From: Entamoeba invadens IP1
Lineage: Eukaryota; Evosea; Mastigamoebida; Endamoebidae
Assembly: GCF_000330505.1 (NCBI RefSeq)
Contig: NW_004191756.1
Coordinates: 124,001-188,000 of the forward strand
Direction: 5' to 3'
Length of the DNA stretch: 64,000 nucleotides
A program made the position numbers and the translations under genes. Each line of letters opens with the position of its first letter. The stretch's first letter is position 1. Positions 29,982 to 39,371 of the stretch are shown here, in pieces. The notes under the pieces are model-generated. The model did no database searches. It was not told the origin of the DNA and worked only from the letters and a program-made list of their open reading frames with translations.

Positions 29982-30863
29982 ATGTCGTTTGAGAAGAAAG
30001 TGGTGAGTGGACAGCCATGTTTAGTCAAAGGGAATATAATGAATTCGCCAATTGCTTATGTTATAGTACCTGGCAACCCGTCGATACTTGAGTTGTATGA
30101 AGACTTTGCGAATCAGATGATTAAACGATATCCAAGTCCTGTTATTATATCGTCATTACAGAAGACGGCGGGATATACAATTACATTATCAGAAACTGTC
30201 GAATTGAAGAAACGCTTTTTCGAGGACTTATTTGCGACATATCCCAACACGAAGTTCATAATTTTTGCGCACTCCATTGGGAATTACATCTCACTCAACG
30301 CATTGAAACAACTTCCATCTTCTCTGTGTAAAGAGAAAATTATTGGATTCTACTCCCTTTTCCCAGCACTCAAAAATATGTACCCCACATTCACTACATT
30401 ATATCGAGTTCTGACGTGGTCCTATCTCTTCATTTACTTGTTGGCTTGTTTGACACATTTGATGAAAGTTGTTCCTCTTTCTGTCGTTATGTTTGTGTTT
30501 AATATCTTCTCTGATGTTCCACATCAATACATCAAAGCTATTAAAGATGGATTAACTCCAGAAATCACTGGACAAATGTTATCACTCTGCAAAGAGGAAG
30601 GTGTACACATCAAAGAGTATCAACAAGACTTCATCGACTTTATTCAAAGTATGAAGGACCAAATGCACTTCGTCTATGGAAAACATGACGTGTATGGCGA
30701 TGAAACTGTCGCAAATGAAATGATGACAATCTGCCAGGACGCATCATTCGTCGTGACTAATACTTTACACGCTTTTGTCCTTGGATATGTCGAAGATATA
30801 GTCGATATCGTTGCTCCACTCGTTAGAAACAATTTCAGACAACTTAAATTGATTGAGGAATAA
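29982..30863 (+). CDS. LDAH-like alpha/beta hydrolase (lipid droplet-associated hydrolase family)
   Basis: A 293-aa alpha/beta hydrolase. The first strand carries VIVPGNPSILELYEDF, typical of LDAH/C2orf43 proteins. The nucleophile elbow is FAHSIGNYISL with Ser at about residue 106, and the following segment GFYSLFPALKNMYP fits the family. Asp (FVYGKHDVYGD) and His (NTLHAFVLGY) complete a plausible triad. A hydrophobic hairpin (YLFIYLLACL...VVPLSVVMFVF, about 150-180) probably inserts in a membrane or lipid droplet. The role is in neutral-lipid or sterol-ester turnover by analogy; the substrate is unproven. Single exon. Confidence 0.85.
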   Translation: MSFEKKVVSGQPCLVKGNIMNSPIAYVIVPGNPSILELYEDFANQMIKRYPSPVIISSLQKTAGYTITLSETVELKKRFFEDLFATYPNTKFIIFAHSIGNYISLNALKQLPSSLCKEKIIGFYSLFPALKNMYPTFTTLYRVLTWSYLFIYLLACLTHLMKVVPLSVVMFVFNIFSDVPHQYIKAIKDGLTPEITGQMLSLCKEEGVHIKEYQQDFIDFIQSMKDQMHFVYGKHDVYGDETVANEMMTICQDASFVVTNTLHAFVLGYVEDIVDIVAPLVRNNFRQLKLIEE

Positions 30864-31503
30864 CTCATTTCAGTTAAGAACACAATAAATGTTATTCAAA
30901 TGTTATTCTTTTTTCAAAAATGACTCAACAACGAAAAGTCGAATGAACAATAACTAAAATTATTGAATTAGTTTATTATAATTTAATTATTAAAAAAACA
31001 ATGAAATTTCCATTCTTGGAACAAACTATTTAAGTATTGATTTCAAATTTGAATTGTAATTTTCAATTAATTTCTTTTTACCAAATAAATCATTTTTTTG
31101 TTAAATTATTTCTTTTGATTTATTTTATTTAATATGTCTTTCTATTTTGTATAGTTTCTCATTACTAAATGCATTTTGAGATTGTTATTACCAATACAAA
31201 TAAAAAACTGAATTTGGTCTTTTCTGAAGCATAAACTCCAAAAAACTCAAAAATTTTGGGATAAAAGATTTTTGGAATACAAATACCAAAACGATCAACA
31301 TTTGAAAACAAAAAAGTGCCAGAATTAGAATTTGTTGATTTCTTTTTCAAATTATCAGACTTAACTAGTTTATCACATGGGAAAAATATGTTATAAAAAA
31401 TTATTCCAAGAAAATATGCAAAATCTCTGATTTGGTGAAAAGAACTTCGACGGAACGGAAAGGGAAATTAAGAGCAACTAGAATTATAATTTGAATATTA
31501 TTG
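30864..31503. other. AT-rich intergenic region
   Basis: About 640 bp between two + strand genes, with no gene or strong repeat visible. Confidence 0.5.
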
Positions 31504-34500
31504 ATGAACGCCATGGCATTACATATGGCTCTTATTTTACTCATTTTTCTCTCCACTTCATACTCACAATCGTTTAACAACAAAACTTATAACATATGCG
31601 AGAATACCGGTGGTGGATTCTATGATGTTCCCAGTGGTGTGAATACGATCACAGACTCCTGCGACTTAATACGACTTTCTATTGGTGAGGAGAGCAAATT
31701 GGTGTTAAGTCAAGGCGTTAGTGTCAATGTCATAGAAAGCGTCGTCGTTTCTAAAACGGGTGAGTTGACTTTAAAAGACAACTCGTCTCTTACAACGGAA
31801 AACAATACAACAGTCGATTTCTATGACAATTCCTCAGCAACAATGAATGAAGAGTCACTGATCAATGCAACGACTCTTAATTTCAAAGGAAGAGCTTCAT
31901 TAATATTAACAGAGAACTCCTCCATCATATTACAAGACGCGTTCAACGCGTTTGTTCTATCAAATATAGTAATGACGGGGAAGTCTTTCATTGACACAAA
32001 TTCGTTTTTGGTGTACGACAAAGTCAGTTTGACATTGAGAAACGAGAGTTACATCAAAACTGTTATTAATCCAAAATTCCGAGGAGGAGTCGTGTGGTTT
32101 AGAGATTCAAGTAAAATAGAGTATACTCTATCAACACGAGACTTGAATATTTATGGCGATTCATTATTCTGTATGACAGATGACGCTTCTATTGAAGCCG
32201 CAGGTTCAGTCACTGTGGCGGAAAGTTGCGAAGTACGGTTGATGGGACGAGTGAAGGTCAATATTGCCTCTTCATTTAATATCAATGTCAACGCAAATGC
32301 GTTCTTGAATGAAAGTGTCGCAGTCACAACAAAATCGTTTAATTTGAACAACTTTGCTGTTGTTGAAATTGCGGGTTCTGTGACAATTAAAGTAATTAAC
32401 AATTTTAAAGTGGCTGGACAAGCTTTTTACACCTTGAAAGATCATGCTTTGATGACAATGAAGAACATCAATCTCAACGGCGGTGCAATGAATATGTACG
32501 ACGACACAACAATGACAGCAACTACTGTGTTATCTATGACGAATTATATGTCCCTCAATTTGTTTAATACCAGCGTAATTACATGTGGTGGTGTATCGTT
32601 CTTACAAAATCAAAGAACCGCTTTATTTGCACAAACGAAATTGAGTTCGACAAGTTCGGCGCAAAACATAGTCAGTGGGGGAGTTGTGACACTTTACAAT
32701 GAGAGCATTTTTGAGACGAAAAAGACGTTACAAATGAATGGAAATGGCTCTATTGAGCTTTATGACGAATCGCGTTTGAATGTGAACACCAACATAAAGA
32801 TGATCGATCAATCACAACTGTCGAGTTATGGAGAGTCAACTGTAATTACAATAAACATCACGATGAGTGGAGACGCTCTTTTGAAAGTTTGTGGGAAGTC
32901 GAAAACGGAACCAAGTGGGTTAGTCACTCTTGGAGAGAATTCGATGATTGTTATTGAAGATAATGGTTTATTTGCGATAAAGGATATTGTAATGGAAAAC
33001 GGAACCACTTTGGTACTTAAAAGTGAGAATAATATGAACTGTGCAACTTTTGAAACGTTCAATGCCGTTGGAGGTAACGTGGAAATAAATGGCAATTCGT
33101 TCATCAAGGGCAAAACATTAAAATCGTCGTTTAATATCATTGATTTAAAGAAACGAGTGATTGGAGCATTCCCCCTCTTCATTGTCGACACCATTGAACA
33201 TATCGAAATTGGGGAAGTCAAAGGAGATACACTGGATTTGGTATCGTCGCCGAATCCAATTACTATTGATCCCCTCCCAAATGGAACATTTTTACTTCAA
33301 GAAAGAAGACTACTTCGATACGGCAATGCTTCAGATCCAACTAACGTTGTGTACTGCCATATGAAAGTGAATGAAGTGGCGGATGCTTCATATATAGAAC
33401 CACACTGTCCATGCACTGGAATACATTGTGTGGCTGTGCCTGATCAAACACTTGGCTCTGTCATAATTAACATTGATGAAATAGTCATTGGAATGCAACG
33501 GGTCGGCGCTGGAATTACATTTGGTGAAATGGTGAGAAACAGCACTATCTTATTCAAAGACGCTCTAATGATTTTACATGGTAAAAATAGTTTACCGACA
33601 AAACTGGCAACTTCAATTGAATTTTCTATTGACGAGGAAACGTATCGAGTTGATGGGAGTGGCGTGGAGTTCATCGAATATATTGTGAACAACGAGGTGA
33701 ACCCAAAGACAGTGAGTGTGATATCTTCAACTATTCCGCTTGTTTTCATGTCTAAAAATGGATATATAGTCGGTAATAAAGTGTATGAATATCTTTACTA
33801 CAATCCAACGAACAACACGTTAAATACAATACATGAGACAGACCCTATTTGTGAGGACGGGTTTATCAAAATCGATAAGAAGTGCGTTTCTGATGAGAAC
33901 TGTAAACAAGCAAACGGTGAGTGGTGTGTTAAATGTTACGATGGATATGTTGGTGGCAAGAACAAGAAGTGTTACATCCCCGATGATCACTGCCAAATTG
34001 TGGCGATGAACCTTTGCTCTCTGTGTTCGCCAAATTCTTCATATGTGAACGTTGGTGGCACTTGCACTGAAATTTCTGATTATTCTCTTAAAGACGATGT
34101 CCACATCATCAGTTGCCAACCGAAGTTTTATTTGGACGAAGGGACGTGTAAAAGTTGTTTAACGAAATATCTCAACTGTGACTTGTGTGACTCGGTCAAG
34201 TGTTTCCGATGTTCCAGTACTTACGAGTTGTCTTCTGATAACACGTGTGTGAAATCTCAATGTGGAACTGTTGGGTATGAAATGGATGAGAATGGGAAAT
34301 GTTACAAACTGTCTGGGAAGTGTGGAACTTCTGTGAATGGTGTTTGCATGAAATGTGAAACGGGAGAGATCTTGGACAATACCAGAGAGTGTGTCACAAG
34401 TAAAGACACGTTGTGTGAGCAAAGTTCTTCGAACGGTTGTCACAAGTGCATTTCTGGGTATTTCTCCAATTCGATATTGCAGTGCGACAAGTGTGACGAG

Positions 34501-36405
34501 ACGTGCGCGTCTTGTTACAACAAAACGACTCAATGCACGTCATGTCCCGAAAACCGATTTCTGAACACGAAGAACCACACGTGTGATACGAACGATACTT
34601 TTTATTATTCGTGTGACAAAATTTCAGTTGACGGGCAATTTTGTGTGCGGTGTAAGAGTGGGTTTTACAAAACAGGAACAACGTGTCTTCAATGTAAAGA
34701 GTCTTGTGGAACGTGCTTAGATGGCAATTCTTGTTTAACGTGTGGTCCACTCTACTTCATGACAATAGTAGGCGAATGTCTCTTGAAAAGTTCGGTAGAA
34801 GGGTGTCAAAAAGAAGTGACGTCGGATGGATGTTCCGCATGTGTCGATGGATATTACATATACCAAGGGAATCAATGTAAGAAATGCAACACGACGTGTT
34901 CGACATGTGAAGATGATGAAATGTGCACTTCATGTAAAGACGGTTACATCATTGAGAATAATGAGTGTGTGAATTATCAAATTGTAGATAAGTGTGTGGA
35001 AGCACGTGACTCGAAATGCACGAAATGCACATTTTGGCATCGACCCGTTTCATATGGTCAATACTGTGAGGCCCATGTGGTGTGGTGGGTTGTCTTGTTG
35101 ATCATTCTCTTCTTCATATTACTTGTTTTTTCGATAATTACACTCATAATATACATTCTTCGAGTATTGACTGACCGGAAAAGACGGAAAATTCAAGAGA
35201 AGAATACGTCGATATTCCGTATTGATAAGTCGAATGTGGAGTTCAAAAACATTGGTGGTGGATTTATTATCGATCATACTATTTTAGACTACAACGATGA
35301 GAATGAAGAGATCCCAGTCGGCGTCGAAACTAAAATGTTGGTTTGTGTTGGGAATGTCACTGAACCCCTTGTCAAAATGCAATTTACCACAAAGAATGTT
35401 CCAGAGAAATATTCGATCCGTGTTGTTCCCGATTTGGTAGTTTTGAAGAAGGGAGAGGGTTGTGAGTTTAACATCTGTATCACGCCATTATGTATGTGTT
35501 ATGTTGATGATATCATGTTACTTCATGTTGAAAACATTCACAGCGGGAAAGGGAGGAGTGTAGAAATCGGGTTAGAAGCATCGACTGGTATATCTTCCCG
35601 ACTGAACCCGGAAGAATTACTACGGAACACGAAAATAGGGGAAGGTTCCTTTGGTGTCGTGTACTCGGGTGAGTTCCGAGGGAATAAAGTAGCGATCAAA
35701 GTGATGAAAGAAGGGAATAACACGGAAGAGGCGATGAATGAATTTGAGCATGAAGTTGAGATGCTAGACAAATTCCGAAGTGACTATATCATTCATTTCT
35801 ATGGAGCTGTCTTCATCCCAACGAAGACGTGTTTAGTCACTGAGTTTGCGGAACATGGGAGTTTATATAGTCTTATTAAAACAAAGAAGGTGCATAAGAT
35901 TGAACTTCGCGTTCGCTTTTTAATAGATGCTGGTCGAGGGATCGAATACTTACATAACAATGGGATCCTTCATAGAGATATCAAGCCAGATAACATTTTA
36001 ATCTTTTCCTATGATCTCAAAGAGAATGTTTTAGCGAAACTGACTGACTTTGGATCATCAAGAAATATTAATATGTTAATGACTAATATGACATTCACTA
36101 AAGGAATAGGTACTCCCGTGTATATGGCGCCCGAGATATTGAATCAAGAACATTATAAGAAAGAAGCTGATGTCTATTCCTTTGGTGTAACAATGTTCGA
36201 GTGTTTATCGTGGCGAACAGCATTCCCGAAGAGTGAGTATCCTTTCTCCTGGAAAATCGCAGAGACTATCATCAGTGGGAAACGACCCGAACGGACTCCA
36301 AACGTCCCCCAAAAGTATTACGATATCATCACTCACACTTGGGCACAAACCCCATCTGAACGGTTCACAATTCAAGAAGTGATCAAACAGTTAGTCACAG
36401 CATAA
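31504..36405 (+). CDS. Transmembrane receptor kinase (Entamoeba TMK family, TKL-type kinase)
   Basis: A 1,633-aa type I membrane protein starting MNAMALHMAL. It has a signal peptide (residues 1 to about 20), then about 550 residues of short beta-prone repeats rich in Ser, Asn and Thr (a beta-helix-like ectodomain with many N-glycosylation sequons), then a Cys-rich region (about 780-1190) made of CxxC furin-like repeats. A transmembrane helix follows (about 1192-1221), then a juxtamembrane MSP-like beta domain and a cytosolic kinase (about 1370-1630). The kinase is intact: IGEGSFGVVY (1377), Lys in VAIKVMKE, HRDIKPDN (1490), DFGSS (1515), GTPVYMAPE, DVYSFGVTMFE. Entamoeba genomes encode dozens of such kinases; ligand is unknown. 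No intron. Confidence 0.93.
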   Translation: MNAMALHMALILLIFLSTSYSQSFNNKTYNICENTGGGFYDVPSGVNTITDSCDLIRLSIGEESKLVLSQGVSVNVIESVVVSKTGELTLKDNSSLTTENNTTVDFYDNSSATMNEESLINATTLNFKGRASLILTENSSIILQDAFNAFVLSNIVMTGKSFIDTNSFLVYDKVSLTLRNESYIKTVINPKFRGGVVWFRDSSKIEYTLSTRDLNIYGDSLFCMTDDASIEAAGSVTVAESCEVRLMGRVKVNIASSFNINVNANAFLNESVAVTTKSFNLNNFAVVEIAGSVTIKVINNFKVAGQAFYTLKDHALMTMKNINLNGGAMNMYDDTTMTATTVLSMTNYMSLNLFNTSVITCGGVSFLQNQRTALFAQTKLSSTSSAQNIVSGGVVTLYNESIFETKKTLQMNGNGSIELYDESRLNVNTNIKMIDQSQLSSYGESTVITINITMSGDALLKVCGKSKTEPSGLVTLGENSMIVIEDNGLFAIKDIVMENGTTLVLKSENNMNCATFETFNAVGGNVEINGNSFIKGKTLKSSFNIIDLKKRVIGAFPLFIVDTIEHIEIGEVKGDTLDLVSSPNPITIDPLPNGTFLLQERRLLRYGNASDPTNVVYCHMKVNEVADASYIEPHCPCTGIHCVAVPDQTLGSVIINIDEIVIGMQRVGAGITFGEMVRNSTILFKDALMILHGKNSLPTKLATSIEFSIDEETYRVDGSGVEFIEYIVNNEVNPKTVSVISSTIPLVFMSKNGYIVGNKVYEYLYYNPTNNTLNTIHETDPICEDGFIKIDKKCVSDENCKQANGEWCVKCYDGYVGGKNKKCYIPDDHCQIVAMNLCSLCSPNSSYVNVGGTCTEISDYSLKDDVHIISCQPKFYLDEGTCKSCLTKYLNCDLCDSVKCFRCSSTYELSSDNTCVKSQCGTVGYEMDENGKCYKLSGKCGTSVNGVCMKCETGEILDNTRECVTSKDTLCEQSSSNGCHKCISGYFSNSILQCDKCDETCASCYNKTTQCTSCPENRFLNTKNHTCDTNDTFYYSCDKISVDGQFCVRCKSGFYKTGTTCLQCKESCGTCLDGNSCLTCGPLYFMTIVGECLLKSSVEGCQKEVTSDGCSACVDGYYIYQGNQCKKCNTTCSTCEDDEMCTSCKDGYIIENNECVNYQIVDKCVEARDSKCTKCTFWHRPVSYGQYCEAHVVWWVVLLIILFFILLVFSIITLIIYILRVLTDRKRRKIQEKNTSIFRIDKSNVEFKNIGGGFIIDHTILDYNDENEEIPVGVETKMLVCVGNVTEPLVKMQFTTKNVPEKYSIRVVPDLVVLKKGEGCEFNICITPLCMCYVDDIMLLHVENIHSGKGRSVEIGLEASTGISSRLNPEELLRNTKIGEGSFGVVYSGEFRGNKVAIKVMKEGNNTEEAMNEFEHEVEMLDKFRSDYIIHFYGAVFIPTKTCLVTEFAEHGSLYSLIKTKKVHKIELRVRFLIDAGRGIEYLHNNGILHRDIKPDNILIFSYDLKENVLAKLTDFGSSRNINMLMTNMTFTKGIGTPVYMAPEILNQEHYKKEADVYSFGVTMFECLSWRTAFPKSEYPFSWKIAETIISGKRPERTPNVPQKYYDIITHTWAQTPSERFTIQEVIKQLVTA

Positions 36406-36491
36406 CTGAGTTATTTGTATTTCCTTTCATACGGGAGAGAACTATAATGAAGAGTTATAGAATTCTACAACAAGGTACTTGTAAAAGTCGA

Positions 36492-37418
36492 TTATTCTGT
36501 ATTGAGCAAAGGTTTGAGGTTATTAGCCATTGCGACGACGTCCTCGTCCGTGTCTTTAGCTAACGTTTCAACGCAAGGAGCTACTCTTGAGTTGACAATT
36601 GCGATGTCCAAAAATTTCTTCGAGATTAAGACTCTGAGTTGTTGTAAAACTGTCAGCCTGACATTAGGTACAACATCAAACGCCAAATTGAGTATCATTG
36701 GTAAGAAACTCGTAGTGAATGCGTCCTTTCCCATGACATATCCGACCTCTACCATAGCTGCTAGAGTTGATTGTCTTATCTTATAATTTGGATGTGTGTA
36801 GAAGAGAATAATCAAAGGAGTGATATATGACTTCCCCCACTCGACTCCAAACATCTCGACGATATCCGCCATCGACTGGACTGTCTGTTTTCGCACTTCT
36901 AACGAAGCATCTTTCATCCCACATTTTAACACTAAAACCACTCGCTCCGATAATTCAAGACCAAAGTATGACACTATCTGTGGAAGCATTAATTGAACAG
37001 AAGAACGAACACGCCACTCGGGGTCATTCATCATGTCGATGACAGCGGTGGCTAACGAGAAAAATTGTTCCATGGTGACTTGGTCAAGTAAGACTTGAAC
37101 GGAAGTCAATGCCGTCAAACGAACATCGGAATTGTCATCTTTTAACGCTTTCTGTATCAATTCGATCGAACTTTGTTGTTGTAAAGTGTACGGTGCTATC
37201 GAGAGAACACAACAACGGATCGACGGATTCACATGTGTTGATAACTCAAAGAGCGGATCCTTCAAAAAAGGAGTCGGCTTCGGCTCTATCATTTTTAATG
37301 CAGTCACTATCACTGAGGGATCTTGGTCTCCTAAATAAACAAATAACTGCTCTAATGTGGGCGTCTTAAGTGATTTGAGTGAGTCGAGACGCTCGTAATA
37401 ATTCAACGACTCCGACAT
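36492..37418 (-). CDS. Short PP2A scaffold (PR65/A)-like HEAT-repeat protein
   Basis: A 308-aa all-helical HEAT protein starting MSESLNYYERLD. About eight repeats are visible, for example DPEWRVRSSVQLMLPQIV (cf. PR65 repeats with WRVR) and PNYKIRQSTLAAM, FLPMILNLAFDVVPNVR. The repeat sequence is closest to the C-terminal half of the PP2A A subunit, yet the classic scaffold has 15 repeats and about 590 aa. It is therefore either a truncated A-subunit paralogue or a different phosphatase-associated HEAT protein. The start at 37418 is chosen because the frame upstream has no ATG. Divergent from the RasGAP gene; convergent with the receptor kinase, 86 bp between stops. Confidence 0.8.
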   Translation of the reverse strand: MSESLNYYERLDSLKSLKTPTLEQLFVYLGDQDPSVIVTALKMIEPKPTPFLKDPLFELSTHVNPSIRCCVLSIAPYTLQQQSSIELIQKALKDDNSDVRLTALTSVQVLLDQVTMEQFFSLATAVIDMMNDPEWRVRSSVQLMLPQIVSYFGLELSERVVLVLKCGMKDASLEVRKQTVQSMADIVEMFGVEWGKSYITPLIILFYTHPNYKIRQSTLAAMVEVGYVMGKDAFTTSFLPMILNLAFDVVPNVRLTVLQQLRVLISKKFLDIAIVNSRVAPCVETLAKDTDEDVVAMANNLKPLLNTE

Positions 37419-37709
37419 GTTTGTATTTTCAAGTTCTTTTTGAGTTCGTTTTTTGATGGGTTTGCAGTTCTTTGCTTGTGATTTTTTTTTCAAAAAAAAA
37501 TCACAAGCGAAAAACTCAAAATGATTTTGAGTTACTATTTCAGTTTAGTACTATTCTATATGTGATATAATATAAGTAAAAAGGAAGAATGAAAGGGAAT
37601 TTAGAGGGAAAAAATGTGGGAAAGTTTAAGAAAATAACAAAAAAATTAAAAACGAAATTTTTTTTCCCAAAAATAAAAAAAAATATTTTCAGTTTCGCCA
37701 AAACACAAT

Positions 37710-39005
37710 ATGAATATCAACTCCATCCAAGACAACATTTTCGAAAATCCTTTAGACACAGTTTGTATTTAGTTTCTGTGTAATTTCGCAATGTGTTATT
37801 CAGTGGTAACGACGTAACTATATTTTACAATTGTTATTATTAAATAAAATCATTATTATTGAAAGAATTAATTATCTCTCACTCATTCACTCAGATTGAG
37901 ATTGACGGAATAGCTTTTGTTGCCGTTGAACAACGACATTCCCGCTGGTCTTTTAAAACACTTTTGCTCGACGTTGAACACGCCGGAACAGATCTCCAAA
38001 AACACTGAAATGATCTTTTCGTTTTACATTGAGCACGAGAAGATTAAAGATCTGATTGATTATTTGATTGATCGTGAGATTGAGGAGTGTTTCCGAACGC
38101 CGAGTTCTATCTTCCGTCGGAACTCGATATTCACTCGAATCATTCGAGTTTTCCTCGACAACGAACTGAAATTGTTTTTGAAAGAGATAGTAGCGATCGT
38201 TCAGAAGTTCATGAAGCAGATCAAATTCAAGTTAGTCATCGGTAACGTCTTAAGTCCCGATGTCGACAAATCCGTCGAGAAGATGGCCCAGATCATTGAA
38301 GCTGTTCTTCAACACATTGTCGAGTGCAAAACCTTTCCGCCGGGGTTCACGTATTTCATGTCGAAAGTGTCTCAAGAGCTTCACAAGAGAACTCCTTCGG
38401 TTGAGTTGTCAGCGCTGAAGAATTTGATATTTTTGCGAACGATCAATTCTGCGTTAGTCCATTCGCAATCGAAAAGCCAACAAGACGGTGACTCAATGAA
38501 AACGTTATCTGTTGCTTTCCAATGGTTTGTAGGGGACTCCGGAGACAACGGGATCTCCCCATCACAAAATTGGAAACAACTGTTGATGGAAAAGATGAAG
38601 GGATTAAGAGAACAAGTCGACACGTGGTTAACGTCCCTCAGAGATTTACAATTGGATCAACCAGTCGAATTGGTTTGGGTGACACCTGGCGCGTCAAATG
38701 AATTGCTCCAACGCGTGAAAAACGAATGGAAAGACGTGTTGGAATTTTTATCAAGCGAAAGTCAGGGGTTGATGGAACTCCACTTCGACTCACAACCAGA
38801 CACTAAACGAAAATACACAAAACTGTTGAACGAACTCGACGCATACTCAAATGGAATTGTCAAGGAACACTCGGAATTATTAATGCTCATGACCGCACTC
38901 ACTATGCAAATTAAAGATCTTAAGGCTGAGGTAAAGTACTTGAAAAAGGTGTTGGTCGAAAAGGACAAGTCACTCACCTATTTGCTTGAACAAGAACAAC
39001 ACTAA
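37710..39005 (+). CDS. RasGAP-domain protein (2 exons)
   Basis: A 380-aa GTPase-activating protein from exons 37710-37760 and 37914-39005. The 153-nt intron (GTTTGT...GAATAG, phase 0) supplies the initiator Met and the sequence NPLDT in front of LLLPLNNDIPAGLLKHF; the second exon has no suitable ATG. The RasGAP fold shows the finger-loop region FRTPSSIFRRNSIFTRII (about residue 75), helices FLDNELKLFLKEIV, and the FLR-type block LKNLIFLRTINSALVH in place of FLRFI.PAI. A C-terminal coiled coil follows (LMTALTMQIKDLKAEVKYLK). It probably stimulates GTP hydrolysis by Ras or Rap-like GTPases; the arginine finger needs alignment to confirm. Confidence 0.85.
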
Positions 39006-39371
39006 TCGTATTTCCTTTTTTTGTCATTTAAAATGGTCATGTAATAGAATATCTTAGACAATTTTTTTGAAATATAGAGGTGTGTTTTGTGTATTTTCTA
39101 TTTTGTTTTTTGTTCGTAATTCAATGTTTTTTTTGATATTAAAATTATAATACAATTATATTATAATATAGTTTAACAGACACATGACTAAATATAATTA
39201 TAAAAATAGTATAAAGTATAATAAAAAGAAATCTACAATATTCTAGTAAAAATGAATTAAACAAATAACTAGAACGATGAACTAATAAAAACTTGAAATA
39301 GTTACGAAAATCACGAAAGTTCGAAGTGAAAGGATGGAAGATGTGAGAACTGAACTAGAAAATCAAATTGA
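39006..39371. other. AT-rich intergenic region
   Basis: Spacer between the RasGAP and adaptin genes, both on the + strand; no gene seen. Confidence 0.5.

Noticed and set aside
37589..37783. 64-aa + strand frame before the RasGAP gene
   Set aside because: Lys/Phe-rich A-tract translation in a different frame; the real first exon is the short ATG frame at 37710-37760.
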